Program-made: the position numbers and the translations under genes
Notes under the pieces: model-generated
The model's input: the letters and a program-made list of their open reading frames with translations, nothing else
Database searches by the model: none
Told to the model about the DNA's origin: nothing
Shown: positions 34,847 through 43,856 of the stretch, piece after piece
Position numbering within the stretch: position 1 is the first letter of the stretch
Layout: each line of letters opens with the position of its first letter
Assembly: GCA_963766895.1 (NCBI GenBank)
Contig: CAVYCB010000009.1
Location: forward strand, 416,241 to 480,240
Reading direction: 5' to 3'
DNA from: DASYKT01 sp963766895
GTDB taxonomy: Bacteria; Acidobacteriota; Blastocatellia; Pyrinomonadales; Pyrinomonadaceae
DNA length: 64,000 bases

Positions 34847-35599
34847 ATGAAAAAGACAGCCATTTTAACTTGTTTAATAACTTTATTGACGTCGTATTGC
34901 ATTTTGGCGCAAAGCAAAACACCGGAAGCCATAGACCTTAACGACCGGGGCGTGTCTCAGATCGATAATAAAAACTACGAGGCGGCGATCGGCGTTTTTG
35001 AACGGGCCATTGCCCTGCAGCCCGGTTATGCGACGGCGCATTACAATCTCGGCACGGCGTATTTCCATTTGGGCCGGTTTGAAAAAGCCGTCCCCGCTTT
35101 CGAGCAAGCTATCAAAATATACCCGGCCTATGCGGACGCCTATAACCAGATGGGAGCGTCCTATCTTGAATCCGGACAGACCGAAAAAGGGATCGCGGCA
35201 TTTCTCGAAGCCTCACGTCTTAAAAAAGACGATCCCGTCATTTTCTATAACCTGGGCTGCGCATATATCCGCCTGCAGGACCTTGATAAAGCAAAAAACT
35301 TTCTGGAAATGGCTAAGGTGTTAGATGAAAACAATGCGGAAATAAGGATGAACCTGGGTTTTGTCCTCGGACGACAAAAAAAATATCGTGAAGCGATCAG
35401 CGAACTTCAAAAGGCAGTGAGCCTTGATCCGTCCATTGACGAGGCGCAATTTTTGCTGGGCGACCTTTATTTGCAGGTAAAAGAAAGGGAAAAAGCAATA
35501 ACTCAGTACGCAAAGATAAAATTCTCGAACACGCTATTGGCCGACCGGCTATACCGGGCTATATATAACGGCCGTGTCCTGGCCGTTTCGGCGCGCTGA
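34847..35599 (+). CDS. Exported TPR protein
   Basis: 250 aa; start ATG 34847 after AAGGAGT. Signal peptide (about 1-22, ILTCLITLLTSYCILA). Then at least five canonical TPR units (ATAHYNLGTAYFHLGRFEKA, then AYNQMGASYLESGQTEKGIA, then PVIFYNLGCAYIRLQDLDKA and others) almost to the end. It is divergent from the TPR-containing regulator, with a 205-bp shared upstream region. A scaffold or partner role is likely, no more can be said. Confidence 0.78.
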   Translation: MKKTAILTCLITLLTSYCILAQSKTPEAIDLNDRGVSQIDNKNYEAAIGVFERAIALQPGYATAHYNLGTAYFHLGRFEKAVPAFEQAIKIYPAYADAYNQMGASYLESGQTEKGIAAFLEASRLKKDDPVIFYNLGCAYIRLQDLDKAKNFLEMAKVLDENNAEIRMNLGFVLGRQKKYREAISELQKAVSLDPSIDEAQFLLGDLYLQVKEREKAITQYAKIKFSNTLLADRLYRAIYNGRVLAVSAR

Positions 35600-35632
35600 C
35601 AAGAGGAGCGCGGTTTCTCATTAATATGCGAT

Positions 35633-35700
35633 GCCGCTAAATACACTAATAGCACGAATAAAGAGCTTTTTAATTCGTGCTATTAGTGTATTTAGTGGCC
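35633..35700. repeat. Family A inverted repeat
   Basis: Arms 35633-35659 and 35673-35699 match with one difference; core GCACGAAT / ATTCGTGC extended by CTATTAGTGTATTTAGTGGC. It lies between convergent genes and is followed by CGGGACTTTAGAC, like the sequence after the copy at 1168-1240. Confidence 0.82.
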
Positions 35701-35726
35701 GTATCCGGGACTTTAGACAAGCCCTG

Positions 35727-36104
35727 TTACTTAATAAACTTGATGGTCAACGGGTATTCCCAGAGCTCACCTTTATTAGCCTTGAGGGCGCCGATGATCG
35801 GGAACACTATGCCCATTATAGCGACAGCAAAAAATGTCAGAAATCCTATCAGGAAAAACATCAGGATAATACTCGCTAGGGCGTAGATCGTTGCCGAGAT
35901 CGCCCAGTTAACAACCATTTTGCCGTGGGCGTCGATGCCCGGCATTTTATCCTTCTGCGTTTGCCAAAGAATTATCGGCAAAACGATCCCAAGCGGAAAA
36001 AAGATGACGTTAGCGAACTGCGAGAGATGAATAAAAAGCCCCATCTGCCTTTGTTCGGGCGTTTGCAGAGAGTTCTGCGGCGAAAACTGCATTTCGTAAC
36101 TCAT
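35727..36104 (-). CDS. DUF4870 family membrane protein
   Basis: 125 aa; ATG 36104 with AGGAGAACA upstream. It has the DUF4870 layout: a glutamine-rich N-terminus (TPEQRQMGLFIHLSQF), then helices around residues 25-47, 68-90 and 92-108, the second group starting after the conserved D-A-H-G-K-M-V-V-N-W segment. Function of the family is not established. Single gene. Confidence 0.82.
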   Translation of the reverse strand: MSYEMQFSPQNSLQTPEQRQMGLFIHLSQFANVIFFPLGIVLPIILWQTQKDKMPGIDAHGKMVVNWAISATIYALASIILMFFLIGFLTFFAVAIMGIVFPIIGALKANKGELWEYPLTIKFIK

Positions 36105-36183
36105 AATTATGTTCTCCTGAAGTCTAAGTAAAAACCGCGCTCAATAAATGTTATCGCGCATCCTTTTAATCACCTATACGATC

Positions 36184-37497
36184 TCAGCTCGACATTCGTT
36201 CCCTGCCTGCGATGGGCCTGCGATAGACAATCCTGCCGCCGACGATCGTCGCCACGGCCGCGCCGCGGAATTTACGGCTGCCAAAAGGCGTATTATGTGA
36301 TTTAGAGCGCGACTCCGAAACATCAAAGACCCATTTCAAGTCCGGGTCGATGATCGTCACATCGGCGATAGAACCCGGTTTTAGCGTTCCCCGTTCACGC
36401 ATACGGAATATTTTTGCGGGATTCGCGGAAAATAATTCCACCAGCCGTACCAGATCGATTATTCCCGGGTGGACCAGTTTTTCAAACGCCAGGCCGATCG
36501 CTGTCTCCAGCCCGGTGATGCCAAACGGCGCGCGGTCGTATTCCAGTGCCTTCTCGTCATCGTGATGCGGGGCATGGTCGGTCGCGATGGCATCGATCGT
36601 AGAATCCTTTAGCCCTTCAAGCAGCGCCTGCACATGTTCCTCGCTGCGCAGCGGCGGCGACATTTTTGTATTGGTATCGTAGCCTTCGACCGCAATGTCG
36701 GTCAGGGCGAAGTGATGCGGCGCCACCTCACAAGTAATATTAATGCCTTCGTTTTTTGCCCGGCGGACCGCTTCCAGAGCGTTCTTTGTCGAAATATGCG
36801 CGACATGAATATGCGCGCCCGTTTCTTTGGCCAGGATGATGTCACGCACGGCATCGATCTCCTCGGCCAGGGCCGGCATTCCCCGCAAGCCTAACAGCAG
36901 CGAAATTTTTCCTTCGTGCATTACGCCGCCCTGGGAAAGCGATTTGTCTTCGCAATGGTCGACCACCGGCAGATCGAAATCCTTCGCGTACTCCATCGCG
37001 CGGCGCATTATACCGGCGGTCGGAACCGGGCGCCCGTCGTCGGAAACGGCCACCGCGCCCGCGGCTTTCATCTCGCCCATCTCGGCGAGCTCGGAACCGT
37101 CGGAAGATTTTGTGACCGCGCCGATCGGAAAAACGTTTGCCAGGCCGGCGCGTTCTGCCTGTTCGATCATATAGCGCGTGATGGCGGCGTTGTCGTTGAC
37201 GGGCGTCGTGTTGGGCATCGGGCAGACCGAGGTGAATCCGCCCGCCACCGCCGCGGCGCATCCGCTGGCGATCGTTTCCTTATGCTCCTGGCCGGGCTCA
37301 CGCAGGTGAACGTGCATATCGATAAATCCCGGCGCCACTATCAAACCCGACGCGTCAAAAACTTCCGCATCTTCCGGCACGCTTTCGTTAGCCCCAAGCC
37401 AGGCGGCAACCTTGCCGTCTTCGATAAGCAAATTCTTTCCGCTGTTCTGGTTTTCTGCGGGGTCGATCAAATGACCGTTTTTGATTAAAAGTTTCAC
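36184..37497 (-). CDS. pyrC: Dihydroorotase
   Basis: Third step of pyrimidine synthesis: cyclises carbamoyl aspartate. 437 aa, class I amidohydrolase of the multifunctional-type family. Metal ligands are in DMHVHLREPGQEHKE, VVDHCEDK and HVAHIST, and in ATDHAPH near residue 300. GTG start at 37497, 8 bp after the hicB stop, so it is read with the hicA-hicB pair upstream. The remaining pyr genes are 6-12 kb away. Confidence 0.94.
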   Translation of the reverse strand: MKLLIKNGHLIDPAENQNSGKNLLIEDGKVAAWLGANESVPEDAEVFDASGLIVAPGFIDMHVHLREPGQEHKETIASGCAAAVAGGFTSVCPMPNTTPVNDNAAITRYMIEQAERAGLANVFPIGAVTKSSDGSELAEMGEMKAAGAVAVSDDGRPVPTAGIMRRAMEYAKDFDLPVVDHCEDKSLSQGGVMHEGKISLLLGLRGMPALAEEIDAVRDIILAKETGAHIHVAHISTKNALEAVRRAKNEGINITCEVAPHHFALTDIAVEGYDTNTKMSPPLRSEEHVQALLEGLKDSTIDAIATDHAPHHDDEKALEYDRAPFGITGLETAIGLAFEKLVHPGIIDLVRLVELFSANPAKIFRMRERGTLKPGSIADVTIIDPDLKWVFDVSESRSKSHNTPFGSRKFRGAAVATIVGGRIVYRRPIAGRERMSS

Positions 37498-37505
37498 TGT
37501 TTGTT

Positions 37506-37727
37506 TTATGCGGCAATCTTATCTATTTCTATATACTCAACGTGGCTATTCGGTTCCGGGATCGGCAACCCGTCTTCGATCATTCCGTCGATGTGAAATT
37601 CGATGGCTTCGCGCAATTGTTTTTCGGTTTCTTCTATAGTCTTCCCGGTTGCTATACATCCCGGCAGGTCCGGAACGTAAGCCGAATAATTGTTTTCCGC
37701 TTTTTCAATAACGATAGCGTAACGCAT
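37506..37727 (-). CDS. HicB-like antitoxin, short form
   Basis: 73 aa: MRYAIVIEKAENNYSAYVPD, then LPGCIATGKTIEETEKQLRE and HIDGMIEDGLPIPEP. This is the HicB partial RNase-H fold only; the C-terminal DNA-binding extension of longer HicB antitoxins is absent. SD AAGGAAG before ATG 37727. Sits between hicA (12 bp upstream) and pyrC (8 bp downstream). Confidence 0.82.
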   Translation of the reverse strand: MRYAIVIEKAENNYSAYVPDLPGCIATGKTIEETEKQLREAIEFHIDGMIEDGLPIPEPNSHVEYIEIDKIAA

Positions 37728-37739
37728 AATATCTTCCTT

Positions 37740-37928
37740 TCACTTCCTTAGATCCGCCTGACGTAAAATACTGTAGTAAGTCTTAGGTGTCAGATCATCG
37801 TTGGGCTTTCCGGGAACTGTAACCCGACCTTTTTTGATAGGGTGTTTTAATTGGCGGTGGCTGCCGCGCGTTCCTACTAAAAACCAGCCATCTTCATTTA
37901 AAATTTTAAGCAAATCTCGAACTTTCAT
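37740..37928 (-). CDS. HicA-like mRNA interferase toxin
   Basis: 62 aa from ATG 37928 (MKVRDLLKILNEDGWFLVGT); an upstream in-frame start at 38006 would add 26 residues unlike the family. The double-stranded-RNA-binding-like fold has the catalytic histidine in GSHRQLKHP and the usual RVTVPGKPNDDLTPKT loop and terminal helix. In known systems HicA cleaves mRNA and HicB neutralises it. First gene of a probable hicA-hicB-pyrC transcript. Confidence 0.82.
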   Translation of the reverse strand: MKVRDLLKILNEDGWFLVGTRGSHRQLKHPIKKGRVTVPGKPNDDLTPKTYYSILRQADLRK

Positions 37929-38575
37929 AAAGTGGAAGCATTCTAAAAGTGTCGATAATATAAAATCTTCTCTGCCAGAGTTAACCAAGTCAAACTTTCG
38001 TGTCAACCCGGGACAGCTTTTTATCTCTGCAGCGAGGCAACCTTAACGGTTTTTAACTACATCATTTGTAAAGGACAAGTTGCTTCTTTTTTTCCAAGGT
38101 GGGGGCTGGATAAACACCCGTCTGGCTAATATTATTTCTACTAATCTTTCCCTTTACAATTTATTAGATTTTTTATCCAAAATTTTTGATAAAGTTATTG
38201 TACCGCGCTTGTGAAAATTCCCTCTATCAAAACATTATCTATAAGAAATAACAGGGTTTAGCTTGATCTTATAACTATTGGTCTTCTATTTGCGTAAGAG
38301 ATTAACAGAAAAACCTGACTGTTTTTCCCGGATCTCTTTAACGGAAGATTTCTGAAGCGGTTGTTATGACAACCAAAATCCTGGTTTTGCTATACGAAAA
38401 AAAGGAACCGTTACTTAAGGGCGTCTATCTTCGAAAATAATCCGCCCTTTAACCAACGGCTCCACGTTTGATGAGACTGTAACCAGACTCATGCGGCCTG
38501 CGCCTTCTAAGGCGCGGCGGCGTAAGTATAGCATTTTTTTCAAGAAAAACTTCGTGTTTTTTCAAGGAGTTGTAA
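37929..38575. other. Long intergenic leader before the TonB receptor gene
   Basis: About 650 bp without a convincing gene. Near the right end, GGAACCGTTACTTAAGGGCG (38405-38424) pairs imperfectly with CGCCCTTTAACCAACGGCTC (about 38442), and ATGAGACTG / CAGACTCAT form a second hairpin near 38470-38493. This may be a structured leader, but no known riboswitch consensus is recognised. A GTTATGACAACCAAAATCC stretch and TATACG near 38390 could be part of a promoter. Confidence 0.35.
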
Positions 38576-41500
38576 ATGAGAAATATACTTATTTTGTTCT
38601 TCTTATTTCTATGTTCCACGGTGCTTATTGCTGCACAGGAACCGTTTGGTTCCATCGAAGGAACCGTCCTGGATTCGCAGGGAGCGGTCGTTCAAAATTC
38701 CACAGTGACCGTCCGCAGCCTCGCGACCAATGTCACCAAAACCGCCGTTACCAACGAGAACGGCCAATATCGTATTTTACAGTTACAGCCCGGCTTTTAT
38801 GAGGTCCGCGCTTCCGGAACGAATTTCAAACAATCGATCCGGGAAAGCGTGCAGATCCAGGTCGGGCAGACGTCCGCGGTCGATTTCAACCTGGAAGTCG
38901 GCGGGGTAAGCGAAACAGTAGTTGTAACCAGCACGTCCGAAGCTCAGATCGAGCGCTCGGACAATACTGTTTCCGGTGTGGTCAATACGATACAGATAGA
39001 AAACCTTCCTCTAAACGGCCGCAACTTTCTCGACCTGGCGCAGCTGCAGCCCGGCACCGAAAAAGTCGACGGCGCATCGTTTGACCCGACCAAGGCGAAT
39101 TTCACCGGCGTTTCTATCGGCGGGCAGGCCGGCCGCTCGACCCAGATCACGGTCGACGGCGGTTCCGTGGTAGATAACGTCGTCGGAACTACCGTGCAGA
39201 ATTTCTCGCAGGAGATCGTGCAGGAATTCCAGATCGGGCTTTCGAATTACAGCCTTTCCACCGGCGCATCCGCCAGCGGTTCGGTCAATATCGTTTCGCG
39301 TTCCGGTTCGAACAATTTTCACGGAAATGTCTTCGGATATTTTCGCGACGACAAGTTTTCCGCATTCCCGGCATTAGCCAGGCTCGATGCGGCGCATGTT
39401 CCGCTTGCCGCGCAGGCCGAAAGAGTTCCTTTCGACCGGCAGCAGATGGGCGGCACGTTCAGCGGGCCGATCATTAAAGATAAATTGTTCTTTTTTGGAA
39501 GCTACGAGCGAAACAATCAGGATGGTTCGTCTTTGCGGAATCCCACCTCGGCTTCGAGCTTTGCCGGTTTCACTCCGAATCCGTTTGACGAAACTTTGTT
39601 CACCGCCAAGATCGATTGGGCGGCGAATGACTGGACGAACATCTTTTTCCGCTATTCGTTTAACGATAACGCCGGCCAGAGCCCTTTCCCGGCCGGTTCA
39701 GGCATCGTACCGCGCGACAGCGTGAGCGGTATCTTTCAATCCAATGACCAGATAGTGACGAACCGCGCTCATAATTTTGTCGCCGGTTTAGCTTCAACTA
39801 TCTCGTCCAATGTGAGCAACAACCTGGTTTTCAACCTCAGCGATTTCAATAATGCGATCGATGCGGCCGTACCGGGCGTGCCGGAGATCGCCTTTTCGGC
39901 AGATCCGCTTTTCCGCACGGGGACCAACGCGCTCACTCCGCAGAGAACGCCCCAGCGCAGGCACCAGCTGCGCGACGATCTGACGTGGTTAAGCGGCAAA
40001 CACACATTCAGCTTTGGCGGCGATTATGAACGCACCTCCATCGGCGGCACGTTCGTCTTTGCCAACCCGGTCCGCATTCGTTTGTTTATCCCGCCGTCCA
40101 CCGAAACCGAAGCGGATATTCTAAACGCCGACGTCCGTGATATTTCCATGGGTGTAGGCGATGCGAATCTGCCTTTTAACCATGACGGGCCAACCATCAA
40201 TCATCGCTTTCAGGTTTACGCCGGTGATTCGTGGAAGATCACGCCCAACCTTACCTTGAACCTCGGATTGGCTTACCGGTGGGATTCCAATCTCTGGAAT
40301 CACGACCTCAGCCGTCCGGCGGTCATCGCTCCCCTCTTTGATAACGGTACGGCGCCGGCGGCGCGCGATAACAATAACATCGCTCCCCGCATCGGTTTTG
40401 CCTGGGATGTGATGGGCAATTCCAAAACCGTTATTCGCGGCGGTTTCGGAGTGTATTACGACAACACGATCGACAATCTGCGGCTCTTTGAGCGAGCTGA
40501 CCTCGGCCCGGTCGGGGCCGAACAGTTCCTCATCGGAACCGGGATCGTCAGTCCCGTGCTTAATCCTTTTGGCGGTGACGGGCGGTTTGATCCGGGCCAG
40601 ATAACGCTGGCGCAAATGCTGGCGCTGTGGCCATCGGTTCGTGCCGACCTGGAATCCAGGCTGACATCCTGTGGTTTGCCGACCGCTCTCGAATGCACGA
40701 ACTCGGTATCCGGCCCGATCTTTGCGAGCAACTTCCAGGTGCCGTATTCGCTGCAATACTCGATCGGCGTCCAGCGCGAATTGCCGTTCAACCTGCTGCT
40801 GCAGGCTGACTTCAATTATCGTAAAGGACTGCACGAAGTGATCGTGTACGACATCAACCAGGCGGATTCGGCAGGCGGCGCGGTTCTGGGAGCGTTCCCG
40901 TTCCCGGTACCTTATGCCGATTCATCTGCGTTCTCGATCTATAAAGGCCTGCTGACACGGGTTGACCGCCGTTTCCGTAACGGTTTTCAATTCACCGCCA
41001 GTTATGCCCTGTCGAGATTTGATGCCTTCAGCCCGGACTCTTTAGGCCTGGGCGGAGCACCGACCGATCTGAATAACCTGCGGGCGGATTTCGGCCCCGC
41101 GGGCCTGGACCGCAAACATCGTTTCGTGTTCAGTTCGGTTTATGAAATGCCGTTCTTTAAAAAAGACAGCTCTTTCATAAAACGAAACCTGCTGGGTAAT
41201 TGGACCGTTTCCCTCATCTCGACGACTTTCAGCGGAGTGCCGCAAAGCATCTTCCTGCCGGACTTTGTCGACCTGAGCGGAACCGGCACGTCCGCCACTT
41301 ACCTGCCGGGAACGAGAGGCGGTTCGATCGGGCGCGAGATCCGTACGGTCGATCAGATCAACGCGCTTATCCGGAGCTACAACGACACGCAGGCCGGCGG
41401 CGTCGATCCTTTCGGCACCCCGCTGAATTTTCTGGCGGAGCTTCCGGCGGACACGCCCATCGGCGGCGATTGGATCCATTCGCAGGACCTTCGTCTCACC

Positions 41501-41722
41501 AAGACGATCGCGTTCAACGAACGTATGCGGCTGCAATTGATCGGTGAAGTTTTCAATGTGTTTAACTTTGCCAATCTGACCAATGTGGGTGACTTTGTTT
41601 TGCCGGTCCAGGGAACGGCGCCGGGCGATATTACCACTCTTCGCCCGACGCAGCGTACGACCAGCGTCTTCGGTACCGGTGGGCCGAGGTCATTCCAACT
41701 GGGGTTAAGATTTGCCTTCTAG
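38576..41722 (+). CDS. TonB-dependent receptor with carboxypeptidase-regulatory domain (Oar-like)
   Basis: 1048 aa outer-membrane receptor; ATG 38576 after AAGGAG. Signal peptide to about residue 21 (ILFFLFLCSTVLIAAQ). Residues 24-105 form a CarboxypepD_reg-like Ig domain (GSIEGTVLDSQGAVVQNSTV). A plug domain follows (NTIQIENLPLNGRNFLDLAQ), then a 22-strand-type barrel ending in the aromatic FQLGLRFAF. This architecture is expanded in acidobacteria and probably imports large ligands such as oligosaccharides or peptides; ligand unknown. Single gene with its own terminator. Confidence 0.92.
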   Translation: MRNILILFFLFLCSTVLIAAQEPFGSIEGTVLDSQGAVVQNSTVTVRSLATNVTKTAVTNENGQYRILQLQPGFYEVRASGTNFKQSIRESVQIQVGQTSAVDFNLEVGGVSETVVVTSTSEAQIERSDNTVSGVVNTIQIENLPLNGRNFLDLAQLQPGTEKVDGASFDPTKANFTGVSIGGQAGRSTQITVDGGSVVDNVVGTTVQNFSQEIVQEFQIGLSNYSLSTGASASGSVNIVSRSGSNNFHGNVFGYFRDDKFSAFPALARLDAAHVPLAAQAERVPFDRQQMGGTFSGPIIKDKLFFFGSYERNNQDGSSLRNPTSASSFAGFTPNPFDETLFTAKIDWAANDWTNIFFRYSFNDNAGQSPFPAGSGIVPRDSVSGIFQSNDQIVTNRAHNFVAGLASTISSNVSNNLVFNLSDFNNAIDAAVPGVPEIAFSADPLFRTGTNALTPQRTPQRRHQLRDDLTWLSGKHTFSFGGDYERTSIGGTFVFANPVRIRLFIPPSTETEADILNADVRDISMGVGDANLPFNHDGPTINHRFQVYAGDSWKITPNLTLNLGLAYRWDSNLWNHDLSRPAVIAPLFDNGTAPAARDNNNIAPRIGFAWDVMGNSKTVIRGGFGVYYDNTIDNLRLFERADLGPVGAEQFLIGTGIVSPVLNPFGGDGRFDPGQITLAQMLALWPSVRADLESRLTSCGLPTALECTNSVSGPIFASNFQVPYSLQYSIGVQRELPFNLLLQADFNYRKGLHEVIVYDINQADSAGGAVLGAFPFPVPYADSSAFSIYKGLLTRVDRRFRNGFQFTASYALSRFDAFSPDSLGLGGAPTDLNNLRADFGPAGLDRKHRFVFSSVYEMPFFKKDSSFIKRNLLGNWTVSLISTTFSGVPQSIFLPDFVDLSGTGTSATYLPGTRGGSIGREIRTVDQINALIRSYNDTQAGGVDPFGTPLNFLAELPADTPIGGDWIHSQDLRLTKTIAFNERMRLQLIGEVFNVFNFANLTNVGDFVLPVQGTAPGDITTLRPTQRTTSVFGTGGPRSFQLGLRFAF

Positions 41723-41741
41723 ATCTTTTCTCCATGCAAAG

Positions 41742-41771
41742 AAAGAAACGGGCCAAAAGCCCGTTTCTTTT
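41742..41771 (+). terminator. Rho-independent terminator after the TonB receptor
   Basis: AAAGAAACGGGC, loop CAAAA, GCCCGTTTCTTTT. Twelve-bp stem, 20 bp after the stop codon at 41720-41722, with T residues at its end. Confidence 0.85.
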
Positions 41772-41773
41772 AT

Positions 41774-41878
41774 GGAGCGCGGGCATTCTACCCGCAATGT
41801 GATTCACCCGGCGTGTTTATAAGTAATATTGCCAGCTAGCCGCGTGGAAACCTTTGCTGGCAGGATGCCCGCGCTTCA
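41774..41878. repeat. Family D-type inverted repeat between convergent genes
   Basis: GGAGCGCGGGCATTCTACCC at the left pairs with GGCAGGATGCCCGCGCTTC at the right, with inner hairpins in between. It lies between the receptor terminator and the stop of the convergent DUF4412-like gene. Confidence 0.65.
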
Positions 41879-41881
41879 TAT

Positions 41882-43279
41882 TTATTTCTTCAGTGCTTTC
41901 GTCACCGCCTGAGCTTCGCTGCTAAGCGCCGACATCACGCTGTTTTCCTGGCCTTCGATCTTGGCCGTGGTTGACTGCATCTGCAGTGTCGTTCCGTCAG
42001 GGCCGAGCGGTTTCAAGTCATAACCGACGGTTACTTCTACCTTGCCTTCCCCGCTGCCCGCGCCGGTAACCTTGCCAAAAATCCCGCCGACCTTGCTCGC
42101 CGTGGATTGTTTTAACGATTTGATATCGGTACTTAAAATGTAATCGCAGTTCAAGCGCTTCGCATCGTCCGCGGAAGTGATCGCGACGGCCTCCAATTTA
42201 TTGCCGTTGATCTGCGAAACAAGCATATTTTGATACATATCGGTCGCCAGCGGTTTGCCTGTGGAATTACTGACCGTCATCACGCCGACGCGCACCATCC
42301 CGGGTTTCTTTGCGCCCGCATTTCCAACCGCCGGCATTCCCTGCATCATCTGGTTCATTTCGGCTTTTGCTTCCGGGGTTTTCTGATACTCGCCCATCGC
42401 TTTCTGGGTATTCTTTCCATAAAGCTCTTTTTGCTCTTTGGCTTCGGCGTAACCCACCGGGATATCAAAAAGCTCCGCCGGCAGGGTCGCCCGGGAAAGC
42501 TCGGTAACCTCGGTGGTCATCGTCATCATTCCGCCGCCCATTCCCATCTTCGCCATCATCGCCGCGGTCTCGGCATCGTCTTCACCGCCTGTATCTCCCC
42601 CCACTCCCGACATGGAAATTTTGGTGGTGAGTTTCAGCGCATAGCCTAATTTGCCGGTCCCTTTTTGAACAAATTTCGTTTGGTCCAGGCAAGCGGGCGC
42701 ATGCTTTTCGTAATTCATCGGATTTTCGGGCGGGCGATCGAATTTACAGCTCAGCCCGACGGAAAGATCGACGTACCAGCCGTCGGTTTCGACGCGCTGC
42801 TGGTTTTTGTCGCAGGCATCCGGAGAAGCTTCGGTCGTCATCACGGTCTTGATATGACGCGCGGTCATTCCGAACATCTGCTGGCGCTCGCCCGTGTCGA
42901 TGATCTCCAGGGTGCGGGTGACGATCCCGCCTTTTTGAGTTTTAATTTTTGCCGTCGTGGTGCTTTTCACCGGCTGGGCCTGCGCAGCGGTATCGGGAGC
43001 ATTCATCGGTTCGATCAGATATTTTCTTTCCGGCTCGCTGACCCTGATCGTGCGCTTCATGTCGCACTGCATGATGCTCACGCTCTTCATGCCCATATTG
43101 TCGCTTTCCGTGCGTTCGCGCGCGCCCTTGATCATCACCGCCGATTCCATCGTGCGCCCCGCCACGGTCATTCGCTGGCGCATCTTAAAATCGTTTTGCG
43201 CAGAAATATTTATTGCCGAAATAAGCAATATAAAAATGCCCAGGATAATTGGATGGATAATTAAATTCCTACTTCTCAT
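41882..43279 (-). CDS. Exported protein with DUF4412-like domain
   Basis: 465 aa from ATG 43279 (MRSRNLIIHPIILGIFILL), with GGGAGAGAG upstream; the longer frame to 43360 would bury the signal peptide. The N-terminal half (FKMRQRMTVAGRTMESAVMI, then QCDMKRTIRVSEPERKYLIE) resembles DUF4412; a methionine/glycine-rich MGMGGGMMTMTTEV segment follows. The C-terminal domain (VRVGVMTVSNSTGKPLATDM) resembles lipoprotein or secretin-adjacent domains that bind surface structures. Function unknown. Assignment to DUF4412 is from pattern only. Confidence 0.68.
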   Translation of the reverse strand: MRSRNLIIHPIILGIFILLISAINISAQNDFKMRQRMTVAGRTMESAVMIKGARERTESDNMGMKSVSIMQCDMKRTIRVSEPERKYLIEPMNAPDTAAQAQPVKSTTTAKIKTQKGGIVTRTLEIIDTGERQQMFGMTARHIKTVMTTEASPDACDKNQQRVETDGWYVDLSVGLSCKFDRPPENPMNYEKHAPACLDQTKFVQKGTGKLGYALKLTTKISMSGVGGDTGGEDDAETAAMMAKMGMGGGMMTMTTEVTELSRATLPAELFDIPVGYAEAKEQKELYGKNTQKAMGEYQKTPEAKAEMNQMMQGMPAVGNAGAKKPGMVRVGVMTVSNSTGKPLATDMYQNMLVSQINGNKLEAVAITSADDAKRLNCDYILSTDIKSLKQSTASKVGGIFGKVTGAGSGEGKVEVTVGYDLKPLGPDGTTLQMQSTTAKIEGQENSVMSALSSEAQAVTKALKK

Positions 43280-43856
43280 TTCTCTCTCCCGCTTTTGATT
43301 CTTTTCTTTTCGATCGACTATAAGACGTTTTTTACGTCCGTTTTTTGCCGCAATGAACATTCGCGCATTTCGTGGTTAGATCCAGTATTTTTTAACACAT
43401 TAAATTCATATGTTGCCCATATAAGGAAACCGATGGCCGTAGCGATGGAGTCAGTACCGGGAACGCAGTGACCGGCTTTCTTTAACATGAATGATCGAGT
43501 GCTTATGATTAACAAAAATTCTTCACAAATCATTATTTCACTATCCGCTAAAAACCAGCCGGTCACTGCGTTCCCGGTACTGACCCGTTACTTTGTTTAT
43601 CTTCAAATCGACGGGCAGATCCCGATTACCTAGAATCTCTTAACGACTAAATTTCCCTCCCTGAGCTATGCTTTCAGGTGGCCTGAGATAGGAAAAAGAG
43701 CGGCAGGTACCTGAATTTTCCGATCTCAATGTTCTTTTTTAATTTAATCAACGGATTTGTGAATTTTACGAGATTTCTGGAACATTTTTGGAACAGGGTG
43801 TTCACTTGCGCTCACTGGAACAGGTGAACACCTGCGAAATGGCCGCGGATCAGCGA
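43280..43856. repeat. Intergenic space with a perfect 28-bp inverted repeat (family E)
   Basis: Arms at 43450-43477 (GTCAGTACCGGGAACGCAGT, then GACCGGCT) and 43557-43584 are exact reverse complements, 79 bp apart. A second pair at 43798-43840 (GTGTTCAC...CACTGGAACAGGTGAACACC) lies just before pyrB. The core GTCAG-ACCGGGAACG also occurs at 54671-54826. No gene is recognised in the 577 bp; the promoter of the DUF4412-like gene should be near 43300. Confidence 0.8.

Noticed and set aside
38395..38575. Cobalamin riboswitch before the TonB receptor
   Set aside because: No B12-box-like core was found, and the hairpins do not fit the class.
40121..40834. 237-codon open frame opposite the TonB receptor
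   Set aside because: The receptor is intact across this region; the opposite frame has no start context and no family.
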